DNA from: DASQFQ01 sp038238015
GTDB lineage: Bacteria; Actinomycetota; Thermoleophilia; Solirubrobacterales; Solirubrobacteraceae
Assembly: GCA_038238015.1 (NCBI GenBank)
Contig: JBBRYA010000010.1
Coordinates: 11,866-75,865, forward strand
Length of the DNA stretch: 64,000 nt
Direction of reading: 5' to 3'
Below, piece after piece: positions 38,700 to 47,470 of this stretch. Position 1 is the stretch's first letter. Each line of letters opens with the position of its first letter. The notes beneath the pieces are model-generated. The model saw only the letters and a list, made by a program, of their open reading frames with translations. It was not told the DNA's origin and ran no database searches. Position numbers and translations under genes: made by a program.

Positions 38700-39518
38700 T
38701 TGGTTGGCGAGACGATCAGCAACGCGGGCCTGCGCGAACTGGTCGGCTCCCGCGAGTGGTACCACACGATGGAGCTGGCGCCCGGGGTTGTGACTCCGGG
38801 GTTCTTCGATCATCGGCCTGTTCTCCCTGAGCTGCCGATCCCGCCCTCGCTCGAGGGACTCCGCTGCCTCGACGTGGCCACCTTCGACGGGTTCTGGGCC
38901 TTCGAGATGGAGAAACGCGGAGCCGCCGAGGTCGTCGGCATCGACATCCTCGACCCCTTGGGATGGGACTGGCCGGTCAACGCGCCCCAGGCGGTGATCG
39001 AGGCGCTGGAGCGCCGGAAGGAGGGTGGAGCTGGTTTCCGGATCGCCGCGCGGGCGCTGCAGTCTCGTGTCGAGCATCGCGAGTGCAGCGTCTACGAGCT
39101 CGACCCAGCTCTGCACGGGACGTTCGACCTTGTCTACATCGGCAGCCTGCTCATGCACCTGCGCGATCCGGTCCGAGCGCTCGAGCGCGTGAGATCGGTG
39201 TGCCGCGGCCGCCTGTTGCTCGTCGACAACGTCGACCTCTTCACCAGCCTTGCGTCGCCGCGCCATCCGATCGCGCGTCTGGACGGCCGGGGACGCCCGT
39301 GGTGGTGGAAGCCGAACGTCGCGGCCCTCAGGCGGATGGTCGAGGCGGCCGGCTTCCACGTCGAGCTCGGCCCGCGGTTGATCTTCCTGCCGCCTGGACC
39401 CGAGCTCACCGCGCAACCAGCGGCGCCGGCCATGATGCTCAGCCGCGAGGGGCGTGACGACCTGGTGCGCCGGCTAAAGGGCGATCCTCACGCATGGCTG
39501 CTGGCCCGGCCGGAATAA
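38700..39518 (+). CDS. SAM-dependent methyltransferase, CmoB/DUF1698-like
   Basis: 272 residues from TTG 38700. The N-terminus SREWYHTMELAPGVVTPGFF and then DHRPVL is shared with the 46757 gene and with CmoB-type carboxymethyl/methyltransferases. Motif I is RCLDVATFDGFWAFEMEKRG; later FDLVYIGSLLMHLRDPVRAL. In a glycan locus it more likely methylates a sugar than tRNA. GC is a little lower from here to ~41.1 kb than in the flanking genes. Confidence 0.83.
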   Translation: MVGETISNAGLRELVGSREWYHTMELAPGVVTPGFFDHRPVLPELPIPPSLEGLRCLDVATFDGFWAFEMEKRGAAEVVGIDILDPLGWDWPVNAPQAVIEALERRKEGGAGFRIAARALQSRVEHRECSVYELDPALHGTFDLVYIGSLLMHLRDPVRALERVRSVCRGRLLLVDNVDLFTSLASPRHPIARLDGRGRPWWWKPNVAALRRMVEAAGFHVELGPRLIFLPPGPELTAQPAAPAMMLSREGRDDLVRRLKGDPHAWLLARPE

Positions 39519-39523
39519 CCCCG

Positions 39524-40246
39524 ATGCCCCTCCTCAAGCGACCAGACCGCAACGCAGACGATGTGGTGCTGCCCGTCAAGCGCAGGGTTGTCGACTGGGC
39601 GTTCGCACGGCTGCCCGTGCGGTCCTTCGCAGACCTCGGAGGGCTCTGGGCGGTCAACGGCAGCTACACGTTCCATGCGCTGGCGCACCATGAAGTGGAG
39701 CGGGCGGTGCTCGTCGACGAGGGCTATTGGACGGAGTCCACGCAGCGCCGCGCCGACCGGTACCCGCAGCTCCAGCTCGTCCAGGGCGACTTCGGGCGAC
39801 CCGAGGTCCGCGACCGCGTCGGTGAGGTGGACGCGATCTTCCTCTTCGACGTGCTGCTCCATCAGGTGGCTCCGGACTGGGACGAGATCCTCGCCCTTTA
39901 CGCGCCTATGACCCGGTGCTTCTGCATCGTCAACCCTCAATGGACGCACGGGCCGGACACCGTTCGACTGCTGGATCTCGGTGACGAGGAGTACCTGGCC
40001 TCGGTTCCTCCTCAGCCCAACCACCACGAGGTCCTTGCGCGTCCGGACGCCATCCACCCCGACCACGGTCGCCCGTATCGAGACGTCCACGAGATATGGC
40101 AGTGGGGCATCGAGGACAGGTCGCTCATAGCGGCTCTCGAGAGCCTTGGATTCCGGATCGTCTACTACGAGAACGCGGGCCGCTGGGGCGAGCTGGAGCG
40201 CTTCGAGGACCACGGCTTCGTCTTCATCCGCGAAACGGATGGATGA
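39524..40246 (+). CDS. Methyltransferase-like protein
   Basis: 240 residues from ATG 39524 (ATG 39494 would overlap the upstream gene). SFADLGGLWAVNGSYTFHAL resembles motif I of a Rossmann methyltransferase, with VLVDEGY in the acidic strand-2 position and AIFLFDVLLHQVAPDWDEIL in motif IV position. The glycine-rich loop is degenerate, so SAM binding is uncertain. Coupled to the next GT2 gene by an ATGA overlap. Confidence 0.7.
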   Translation: MPLLKRPDRNADDVVLPVKRRVVDWAFARLPVRSFADLGGLWAVNGSYTFHALAHHEVERAVLVDEGYWTESTQRRADRYPQLQLVQGDFGRPEVRDRVGEVDAIFLFDVLLHQVAPDWDEILALYAPMTRCFCIVNPQWTHGPDTVRLLDLGDEEYLASVPPQPNHHEVLARPDAIHPDHGRPYRDVHEIWQWGIEDRSLIAALESLGFRIVYYENAGRWGELERFEDHGFVFIRETDG

Positions 40247-41175
40247 GCGCACGCCAGCCTGAGATCAGCGTCGTGATCCCGGTTCGCGACGGCGCGGAGG
40301 TGCTTGCGCCGCTGCTCGCCGCGCTGCAGGGGCAGACCCTTTCGCGCGACCGTTTCGAGGTGATCGTCGTCGACAACGGCTCCCGGGACGACACGGCGGC
40401 GGTGGCGAGGAGCTGGGATGCGACCGTCGTCGCAGAACCGCTGCCGAATCGCGCCCGCGCCAGGAACCGTGGCGCCGCCTGCGCCCGGAGCGAGCGTCTG
40501 GCCTTCACGGACGCGGACTGCCTACCCACCTCGACCTGGCTGGAGGCGCTGAGTACCTGTGGCTGGCAGTCTCCACTGACAGCCGGCCCGGTGATCGTCC
40601 GGACACGGGAGCCTCCCAACACGATCGAGCGCTTCGAACGACTCTGGCGGTTCGGGCAGGAGGCCTGGGTCCAGCAGGGCTGGGCCGCAACGGCGAATCT
40701 CGCGGTGCAGCGCGCTGCGTTCGAGGCGATAGGGGGCTTTGATCCGGCCTACCGGCATATCGGCGAAGACGTCGACTTTTGCCTCCGCGCGGGCAGACGC
40801 GCACTTCATCTGGGCTGGTGTCCGCAAGCCGTCGTCCACCACGACGCGGATGACGGGCTCTGGCCACTGGTGAAGCGCTTCTATCGCCACGGCTACGGGA
40901 CGAGCCAGGTCTACGAGCGGACCGGAACCGGCTATCGGGCATGGCGCCGCCCGCAGATCCTGCTTGGCGACGCCGCACTCGAGCTGCTGGGACACCGGCG
41001 CGAAGAGCTGCCCGCCCCGGACTGGAACGCCATGCTGCGCCTCGCCCGGATGGGCTACGGGGCGCGCATGATCGGCTCGCTTGCCGCGGACGCACGGCGC
41101 CTGGTGCCGGAGACCACCCGGTCTCCGTCAAACGCGGGACGGCGCAGAGCTAGGCGTAAAAGCGCGCGATCGTGA
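40243..41175 (+). CDS. Family 2 glycosyltransferase
   Basis: 310 residues from ATG 40243 (ATGA overlap). ISVVIPVRDGAEVLAPLLAA, VVDNGSRDDTAAV, metal site FTDADCLPTSTWLEAL, acceptor region NLAVQRAAFEAIGGFDPAYR with GEDVDFCLRAGRRALHLGWC. Soluble GT-A enzyme with a basic C-terminal tail. The tail overlaps the convergent DUF2142 gene by 26 bases. Confidence 0.88.
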   Translation: MSARQPEISVVIPVRDGAEVLAPLLAALQGQTLSRDRFEVIVVDNGSRDDTAAVARSWDATVVAEPLPNRARARNRGAACARSERLAFTDADCLPTSTWLEALSTCGWQSPLTAGPVIVRTREPPNTIERFERLWRFGQEAWVQQGWAATANLAVQRAAFEAIGGFDPAYRHIGEDVDFCLRAGRRALHLGWCPQAVVHHDADDGLWPLVKRFYRHGYGTSQVYERTGTGYRAWRRPQILLGDAALELLGHRREELPAPDWNAMLRLARMGYGARMIGSLAADARRLVPETTRSPSNAGRRRARRKSARS

Positions 41176-43279
41176 GCAGCTGGGCCCAAACGCTCAGCCC
41201 GCCCGCAGCGACGACGAGCGCCGCGGCGACGGCCGGACCGGCGCGCGCCCCGAGCCCGCGCAGGCCCGCTGCGACGAGTGCGGCGTAGAGGGGCAGCAGC
41301 GGCAACAGATAGCGGCCCTGCTCGAAGCCGGCCCCGGTGCGCTTGAAGTAGTCATAGCCGGTGTAGCCGAGCAGGAACAGCAGGCCGCTGGTCATCGCGG
41401 CGTAGGAGACCCAGTCCGCCCAACGCGCGGCGAACGCCTCGCGCCGGCCCAGGACGTGCGCCACCGCGGCGACCAGCAACACGAGCAGCACAGCGGCGAC
41501 GCCGGCATCGACCCAGGTCCCGAAGCCGTAGTCGCCCCAACCGAAGCGCCCGACCCAGCCCTTGAAGTAGCGGTCCCAGAGCGGGAACCCGGGAGTCATG
41601 TCGTGCATGAACGGAAGCGGCGGCAGGTAGTCCTGCCAGACGTAGGAGAGCGCCTCGCGGAAGGAGAAGCCCGAGGCCGGGCCGCCCCCGCCGGTTGACC
41701 CGCCGCTGCTGACCCCCGGCGCGGCGCTGCCGACCAGCGCCGGGCGGTCCCACACGGTCACGTTGAGCATCGCGTAGACGGCAACCGGAAGCGCTGCCGC
41801 TACAGCAGCCGTCACCGCACCGCGCCAGGCGCGGCTGCGCCGGGCCGCAAGGGCGACCGCCAGCGCGGCACCCGGGATCAGCCCGGCCATCGCGAGCTTG
41901 CTGAGGAAGCCGGCCGCCAGCGCCAGGCCGATGAGGGCGCCGAGCCGGGGCGTGAGGCCGCGCCGGAACGCCCGCGCGAGCAGGTAGAAGAGCGCGCTCG
42001 AGGCCGCGATCACCCCGAGGTCGGGGTTGAAGACGCCCGACATGAAGCCGAACAGCGGCTGGAACGCCGCGACGGCGCCGGCGGCCTGGCTCGCCCATCG
42101 CGGGCTCGGCACCAGCTCGCGCGCGAACAGGCACACGAACAGCGCGCTGACGCCCGCGAGCAGGCACGACAGCAGCCGCATCACGGCCATTCGATCCAGC
42201 AGCGACGCGGTGGGAGTCGCCTTGAAGGCGAACGCTCCGGCCGCGTAGTAGAGCGGCGGGTAGACGCCGACTCCGCCGTCCGCGCCGTCGCTGCGGCGGT
42301 TCAGGCCGCCGGCCAGGCGGCGATCGAGCGCATGGTCTTCGGCCTCCGTCCACGGCGGCTTGGCTCGGGGGTCGCCCGCGACGTCCGCGACGCGCAGGGC
42401 GTCCATGACCGCCAGCTCCTCGTCGGGCAGCACGGAGCCCAGGATCGGCCGGGGGACCGTGCCGGTGATCGCGAGCCGCTCGGCGTAGTAGACGTGGACC
42501 GGCTCGTCGAAGGCCTGCAGCGGCGGGATCAGCACAGACCAGGCGACGCCGTTGAGCACCACCGCGATCGCAACGAGCCACAGGCTCCGCGGCCCGAGCG
42601 CGACGAGGATGCCGAGCGCCGCCGCCGCGGCGACGAGGGCGAGCGCCACCCAGAACAGCCAGGCACCGGCCAGCGTGGTCTTGGCGATCGCGAAGCGGTG
42701 GGCGATGACCGGCGCGAGCGCGAGCCACGACTCGCTGCCCGGCCGCTGGAAGTCCAGCCGCACCGCGGCGTGCAGCGTCCTGCTCCCGGCGCGCAGGATC
42801 CTCTTGGGGCTCGGCGAGCCCAGCAACTGCGGCGCGCCGGGCCCGTCGGCGCGAAGACAGACCTGGCCGCCGGCGAGCGTGCGGCGCTGCACGGGGATCG
42901 CGATCGTCACGCGGCCGTCGCGGTAGCCCCCGGGCGCGCGTCCGCGGGCGAGTGCGCGCCCGCCGGCACCGCGCAGCTCGGCGCTCAGCGGGGGGCCGGG
43001 CGTGCCCCCGGTGACCACGGAGACGACGACCGCCGCGCTGTCCTGCGGGACGAGCTCGGACTGGCAGATCCACTCGCCCGGAGCCAGAGCGACGACCGCG
43101 GCAGCGGGGCGCACCGCGTTCCCGCCCGCCGCGCGCGGCGAGGCGTGCAGGAGGGCGACGAGGATCGAGGCCAGCAGGAGCGCGACCGCCACGGCGACGG
43201 CCACCGCCACGCGCGTGGCGCCGGCCGCGCGATCCGTCGGCGCGCGGCCCGCCGGCACCGCCACGAAGAGCCTGCTCAT
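41150..43279 (-). CDS. DUF2142-family polytopic membrane protein
   Basis: 709 residues from ATG 43279. One N-terminal helix (RVAVAVAVAVALLLASILVA), an exported beta-rich domain of ~170 residues (GEWICQSELVPQDSAAVVVS, CLRADGPGAPQLLGS), then about ten helices. The first external loop has IPPLQAFDEPVHVYYAERLA, with an Asp-Glu pair like that of GT-C glycosyltransferases; this and VYPPLYYAAGAFAFKATPT are typical of DUF2142. A lipid-linked sugar transferase role is likely but unproven. It points against its neighbours and is divergent from the flippase gene. Confidence 0.87.
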   Translation of the reverse strand: MSRLFVAVPAGRAPTDRAAGATRVAVAVAVAVALLLASILVALLHASPRAAGGNAVRPAAAVVALAPGEWICQSELVPQDSAAVVVSVVTGGTPGPPLSAELRGAGGRALARGRAPGGYRDGRVTIAIPVQRRTLAGGQVCLRADGPGAPQLLGSPSPKRILRAGSRTLHAAVRLDFQRPGSESWLALAPVIAHRFAIAKTTLAGAWLFWVALALVAAAAALGILVALGPRSLWLVAIAVVLNGVAWSVLIPPLQAFDEPVHVYYAERLAITGTVPRPILGSVLPDEELAVMDALRVADVAGDPRAKPPWTEAEDHALDRRLAGGLNRRSDGADGGVGVYPPLYYAAGAFAFKATPTASLLDRMAVMRLLSCLLAGVSALFVCLFARELVPSPRWASQAAGAVAAFQPLFGFMSGVFNPDLGVIAASSALFYLLARAFRRGLTPRLGALIGLALAAGFLSKLAMAGLIPGAALAVALAARRSRAWRGAVTAAVAAALPVAVYAMLNVTVWDRPALVGSAAPGVSSGGSTGGGGPASGFSFREALSYVWQDYLPPLPFMHDMTPGFPLWDRYFKGWVGRFGWGDYGFGTWVDAGVAAVLLVLLVAAVAHVLGRREAFAARWADWVSYAAMTSGLLFLLGYTGYDYFKRTGAGFEQGRYLLPLLPLYAALVAAGLRGLGARAGPAVAAALVVAAGGLSVWAQLLTIARFYA

Positions 43280-43303
43280 CCGGGGGCACCCTACGATGTC
43301 GCG

Positions 43304-44812
43304 GTGCCGTCGCAGCCCTCGCCGGAAGTCGCCGTCGAGCCTCTGGCCCTCGGCTTCGAGGCGCCGGCGGCTCCCGCGACGGTCGACCCTCGGCGCAGCG
43401 GAGACCTGCGTGGGCGAGCCGCGCGCGGAGCGCTGATCAACGGCATCTTCCTCGTCGCGCTCAACGCGCTCGGGCTCGTGCGCGGGCTCGTGATCGCCGC
43501 GCTCGTGGGCGCCGCCACCTACGGCCTCTGGGGGCTGATCTCGGTCGCGTTCGTGACGCTGTTCTGGATCGCCTCGGTGGGGATCGACGACAAGTACATC
43601 CAGCAGGAGCACGCTGACCAGCAGGCGGCGTTCCAGATCGCGTTCACGCTGCAGGCGCTGCTGTGCGCGGCGTTCCTCGCGGCGGTCGTCGTCGCGCTGC
43701 CGCTGTTCGCTCTCGCCTACGGCCGGCCGGAGATCATCGCCCCGGGGCTGGCGCTCGGGCTCGCAATGCCGGCGGTCGCGCTGCAGACCCCGCTGTGGGT
43801 GCACTACCGGCAGATGAACTTCCTGCGCCTGCGCCTCCTGCAGGCCACCGATCCGCTCGTGTCCTTCGTCCTCACCGTCGGCCTGCTGCTCGCCGGGCTG
43901 GACCTGTGGGCGCTGGTGCTCGGGACGCTCGGCGGCGCGTGGGCGGCGGCGCTGGTCGTCGCGCGCTCCTCGCCCTACCCGCTCGCGTGGCGCTACGAGC
44001 GCGGCGCCCTGCGCGAGTACGCGAGCTTCTCCTGGCCGCTTTTCGCCGGCGGCGCGGGCGCCGTGCTCGTCCTGCAGGTGCCGGTGGCGGTCGCCTCGCG
44101 GGCGCTCGGGATCGGGGCCGTGGGCGGGATGACGCTGGCGACGAACATCTCCCAGTTCACGACGAAGGTCGACGACGTCGTGACCCAGACGCTGTACCCC
44201 GCCATCTGCGCGGTCAAGGACCGCCGTGACCTGCTGTTCGAGACGTTCTCGAAGTCCAACCGCCTCGCGCTGCTGTGGGCCGTCCCGGCCGGCGTCGGGC
44301 TGGCGCTGTTCGCCGGCGACCTCGTGCCGCCCGTGCTGGGGGAGAAGTGGCGCTTCGCCGTCCCCATCATCCGGATCTTCGGCCTGATGGCGGCCGTCAA
44401 CCAGATCGGCTTCAACTGGACCGCGTTCTACCGCGCGCTGGGTGACACGAAGCCGATCGCGGTCGCCAACGCGGTGCTCATGGTCTTCGGCCTCGGCCTC
44501 GGCCTGCCGTTGCTCATCTCCGACGGGATCACCGGCTTCGCGGTCGGGATGGCGGTCGCCACGGCCGCGACCGTGCTGGTGCGCCTGCGCTACCTGGTGC
44601 GGCTGTTCCCCGGCTTCGCGGTGCTCGGCCATATCGCCCGCGGGGCGGCGCCCACGGTCCCGGCGGCCGCGGCGGTGCTCGCCCTGCGCGTGGGCGGAGC
44701 CGCTCCCGGCGCGGCCGTCGAGATCGCCCTGTTCCTCGTGATCGCCGGGGCGGCGACGCTCGTGCTCGAGCGCGCGCTGCTGCGCGAAGCGCTTGGCTAC
44801 CTGGGCCACTGA
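43304..44812 (+). CDS. Polysaccharide flippase (oligosaccharide flippase family)
   Basis: 502 residues from GTG 43304, about 12-14 helices. A cytoplasmic N-terminus, then ALINGIFLVALNALGLVRGL, and the conserved loop WIASVGIDDKYIQQEHADQQ; FRALGDT-like motif FYRALGDTKPIAVANAVLMV near helix 10. It matches the MOP/Wzx-like 'oligosaccharide flippase' family, which moves lipid-linked glycans across the membrane. It is the export step for the surrounding transferases. Confidence 0.88.
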   Translation: MPSQPSPEVAVEPLALGFEAPAAPATVDPRRSGDLRGRAARGALINGIFLVALNALGLVRGLVIAALVGAATYGLWGLISVAFVTLFWIASVGIDDKYIQQEHADQQAAFQIAFTLQALLCAAFLAAVVVALPLFALAYGRPEIIAPGLALGLAMPAVALQTPLWVHYRQMNFLRLRLLQATDPLVSFVLTVGLLLAGLDLWALVLGTLGGAWAAALVVARSSPYPLAWRYERGALREYASFSWPLFAGGAGAVLVLQVPVAVASRALGIGAVGGMTLATNISQFTTKVDDVVTQTLYPAICAVKDRRDLLFETFSKSNRLALLWAVPAGVGLALFAGDLVPPVLGEKWRFAVPIIRIFGLMAAVNQIGFNWTAFYRALGDTKPIAVANAVLMVFGLGLGLPLLISDGITGFAVGMAVATAATVLVRLRYLVRLFPGFAVLGHIARGAAPTVPAAAAVLALRVGGAAPGAAVEIALFLVIAGAATLVLERALLREALGYLGH

Positions 44813-45918
44813 CGGCGCTACGTCTCCTCATCGTCTGCCCCGGGGTGGGCCACGTCGTTCGCGGCTTCGAGAGCTTCGCCGAGGAGTGCTTCGAGGCGCT
44901 CCGCGATCGGCCCGACCTGGACGTTGTGCTCGTCGGCGGTCGCGGGCGCCCACGTGGCGCCCGGATCACGGCGCCGGTGCCGGCGACCGATGCCCCGCTG
45001 GCGCGAGCGCTCGGTCGCGCCGTGCGGCGCGACGGCTACGTCGCCCAGCAGATGCTCTTCGCGCTCTCGCTCGCCCCCATCCTCGCGATGCGGCGGCCGC
45101 ACGTGATCCTGGTCAGCGACTGGGTGGTGGCCAGCGCGCTCGGGCGCATGCGCGTGCTCACGCGCCAGCGCTATCGGCTGCTGCTCTCAAATGGCGCGCC
45201 CGGCGGCCCGCGCTTCGACTGGAGCATCGATCACGTCCAGCAGCTCACGCCGGCTCTGCTTCGCCTCGCCCTCGATGGCGGTGAGCCGCCCGCACGTCAC
45301 ACGCTGCTGCCGCTCGGCCGAGCCATCGCGCCTCGGCTTGGGCCGCCCGTGGCAAAGGCGAGCGCCCGGGCCGCGCTCGGGCTCCCCGTCGAGGGCGAGT
45401 TGTTGCTCTGCGTGTCCGCGTTCAACCGCTGGAGCAAGCGCCTCGACTACCTGATCGACGAGGTCGCAGCGCTGCGCCCCCGCCCGCACCTCGTGCTGCT
45501 CGGCCAGCCCGAGGAGGAGACGCCCGCGTTGCTGCAGCTGGCACGAGAGCGGCTCGGGCCGCGCGGCTTCACCGCCCGCACCGTGCCGCGGCACGCAGTC
45601 GCCGCCTACTATCGGGCCGCTGAAATGCTCGTTCATGCCGCCGTCTACGAGGCGATGGGGCTGGTGCTCGTGGAGGCCCTGGCCGAGGGACTGCCGGTGG
45701 TCGCCCATGACTCCGAGATCACACGGTTCGTCGTCGGTGAACACGGCTTCCTCGGCGATCTCGTCCAGCCGGGCGGCCTCGCACCGCTGGTTGCGGCCGC
45801 TCGCGCGGCCGGCGAGACCGACCGCGTCGCGCGCCACCGCTACGCGTACGAGCGCTTCAGCTGGGACCGGCTCGTACCGCGCTACGTCGAGATGGTGCGC
45901 GCTTGCGCCGCGTCGTGA
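44809..45918 (+). CDS. Family 4 glycosyltransferase, probable CTG start
   Basis: 369 residues if translation begins at CTG 44809, which overlaps the flippase stop as CTGA. This start restores the first strand of the GT-B fold, LTALRLLIVCPGVGHVVRGF; the first canonical start (GTG 44845) would remove it. Donor-domain features: LLCVSAFNRWSKRLDYLIDE, PHLVLLGQPEEE, and AEMLVHAAVYEAMGLVLVEA with the E-x7-E acid pair. It is the second gene of a seven-gene coupled run to 48.9 kb. Confidence 0.82.
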   Translation: MTALRLLIVCPGVGHVVRGFESFAEECFEALRDRPDLDVVLVGGRGRPRGARITAPVPATDAPLARALGRAVRRDGYVAQQMLFALSLAPILAMRRPHVILVSDWVVASALGRMRVLTRQRYRLLLSNGAPGGPRFDWSIDHVQQLTPALLRLALDGGEPPARHTLLPLGRAIAPRLGPPVAKASARAALGLPVEGELLLCVSAFNRWSKRLDYLIDEVAALRPRPHLVLLGQPEEETPALLQLARERLGPRGFTARTVPRHAVAAYYRAAEMLVHAAVYEAMGLVLVEALAEGLPVVAHDSEITRFVVGEHGFLGDLVQPGGLAPLVAAARAAGETDRVARHRYAYERFSWDRLVPRYVEMVRACAAS

Positions 45919-46757
45919 GCGATCCCGTGGATCTCGTGGCCGAGTCCGTCCGCGCCTACGCCAAGGCGCACCGCGGCTACGAGCAGCGGCACGGCGAGAT
46001 CTTCAACCACCGCGAGCAGCAGCGCCTGCTGCATGCACTGAAGGCGGCGCTTGACCAGGTCGCCGAGGGCCCGCCGCGGCGCGTCCTGGATCTCGGATGC
46101 GGGACCGGCAACCTCACGGCACACCTGCTCGACCTGGGCCAGGAGGTGGTGGCGGCGGACGTGTCGCCGGAGTTCCTCGCGCTGGTCGAGCAACGCTTCG
46201 CCGGTCGTCCCGTGCAGACCGTGCGCATCGGCGGACTGGACTTGCGCGAGTTCGAGGACCGAAGCTTTGACCTCGTGGCCGCCTACTCCGTGCTGCACCA
46301 TGTCCCGGACTACGTCGAGATGGTGCGCGAGCTGCATCGCACCACAAGGCCGGGCGGCATCATCTACCTCGACCATGAACGCTCGGAGCGCTACTGGGCG
46401 CCCGACGCCGAGCTCCGCGCCTTCCACGAGGCTCTGGACGCGCATCGCCACCCCGGCTGGTGGCACCCCACGCGCAAGCGCTGGCAGCGCTACATCATGC
46501 CCTCCAAGTACGTGTTCGCCGTGCGCCAGAAGATCGATCCGCTGTTCTGGCTCGACGAGGGCGACATCCACGTCTGGCCCGCCGACCACATCGAGTGGCC
46601 GCGGGTCGAGGCCGCACTCACCGACGCAGGCGCGGAGATCGCCCATCGCGAGGACTACCTGCTCTTCGAACGGGACTACCCCCCCGAGATCTACGCGGCG
46701 TACCGCGACCGCTGCAGCGACACGCGGCTCCTGTCCAGCCGCCGTACGCTCCCCTGA
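45915..46757 (+). CDS. Class I SAM-dependent methyltransferase
   Basis: 280 residues from GTG 45915 (GTGA overlap with the GT4 gene). Motif I VLDLGCGTGNLTAHLLDLGQ, acidic strand AADVSPEFL, motif IV SFDLVAAYSVLHHVPDYVEM, and GGIIYLDHE are complete. The C-terminal half has a Trp/His-rich insertion (HPGWWHPTRKRWQRYIMP). Likely a sugar or lipid-carrier methyltransferase of the glycan locus. The stop overlaps the next ATG by one base. Confidence 0.87.
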   Translation: MSDPVDLVAESVRAYAKAHRGYEQRHGEIFNHREQQRLLHALKAALDQVAEGPPRRVLDLGCGTGNLTAHLLDLGQEVVAADVSPEFLALVEQRFAGRPVQTVRIGGLDLREFEDRSFDLVAAYSVLHHVPDYVEMVRELHRTTRPGGIIYLDHERSERYWAPDAELRAFHEALDAHRHPGWWHPTRKRWQRYIMPSKYVFAVRQKIDPLFWLDEGDIHVWPADHIEWPRVEAALTDAGAEIAHREDYLLFERDYPPEIYAAYRDRCSDTRLLSSRRTLP

Positions 46758-47470
46758 TGGACGCCCTGCACGCCGAGGTCGAGCGCCTGCCCTGGTACCA
46801 CACGCTCGAGCTGGGCGACGGCGTCGTGACCGCGGGGATGTTCGACCACCGGCCGGTGCTCGATCGTTACGGGCTTCCGGCGGACCTGACCGGGCTGCGC
46901 TGCCTGGACGTGGGGACCATGGACGGCTTCTGGGCGTTCGAGCTCGAGCGCCGCGGCGCGGCCGAGGTGGTCGCCGCCGACCTCGCCGACCCCTCGGCGC
47001 TGGACTGGCCGGCCTCGATCCGCGAGCAGGCGGTCAAGTCGCTCGACGAGTCCAAGGCCGATCGCTTCGCGCTCGCGCGCGACGCGCTGGGCTCGCGCGT
47101 GCAGCGCATCGAGCGCTCCGTCTACGACCTCGGGCCGGACCTCGGCAGCTTCGACCTCGTGTTCTGCGGGGACCTGCTCGTGCACCTCAAGGACCCCGTC
47201 AGCGCGGTCGAGCGCATCCGCGGCGTCTGCAGCGGCCGGGCCGTGATCTGCAACCCGATCAAGCGTTTCCGCTTCGGCGAAGGCCGTGCGCTGGCCGAGC
47301 TCGACGGCGTCTCGGAGTTCACCTGGTGGGTGACGAACCTCAAGGGGCTCGTGCGCGTGGCGGAGGCCGCCGGGTTCGCCCGCGTTGAGGCGCTGGACCC
47401 GTTCGAGCTGCCGTTCCGCGAGGGCGGCGGCTGGAAGGGGCTGCGCGGCGTCATCCACGCCCACACGTGA
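46757..47470 (+). CDS. SAM-dependent methyltransferase, CmoB/DUF1698-like
   Basis: 237 residues from ATG 46757. It is a paralogue of the 38700 gene: LPWYHTLELGDGVVTAGMFD then HRPVL, motif I RCLDVGTMDGFWAFELERRG, and FDLVFCGDLLVHLKDPVSAV. It lacks the ~30-residue C-terminal extension of that protein. Two such enzymes in one locus suggest methylation at two positions or on two glycans. The stop overlaps the next GTG. Confidence 0.85.
   Translation: MDALHAEVERLPWYHTLELGDGVVTAGMFDHRPVLDRYGLPADLTGLRCLDVGTMDGFWAFELERRGAAEVVAADLADPSALDWPASIREQAVKSLDESKADRFALARDALGSRVQRIERSVYDLGPDLGSFDLVFCGDLLVHLKDPVSAVERIRGVCSGRAVICNPIKRFRFGEGRALAELDGVSEFTWWVTNLKGLVRVAEAAGFARVEALDPFELPFREGGGWKGLRGVIHAHT

Noticed and set aside
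43280..44809. Open continuation of the DUF2142 frame, which could make a protein of ~1219 residues
   Set aside because: The extra N-terminal part is low-complexity and antisense to the flippase, which has clear membrane topology. The DUF2142 homology starts at the ATG 43279.
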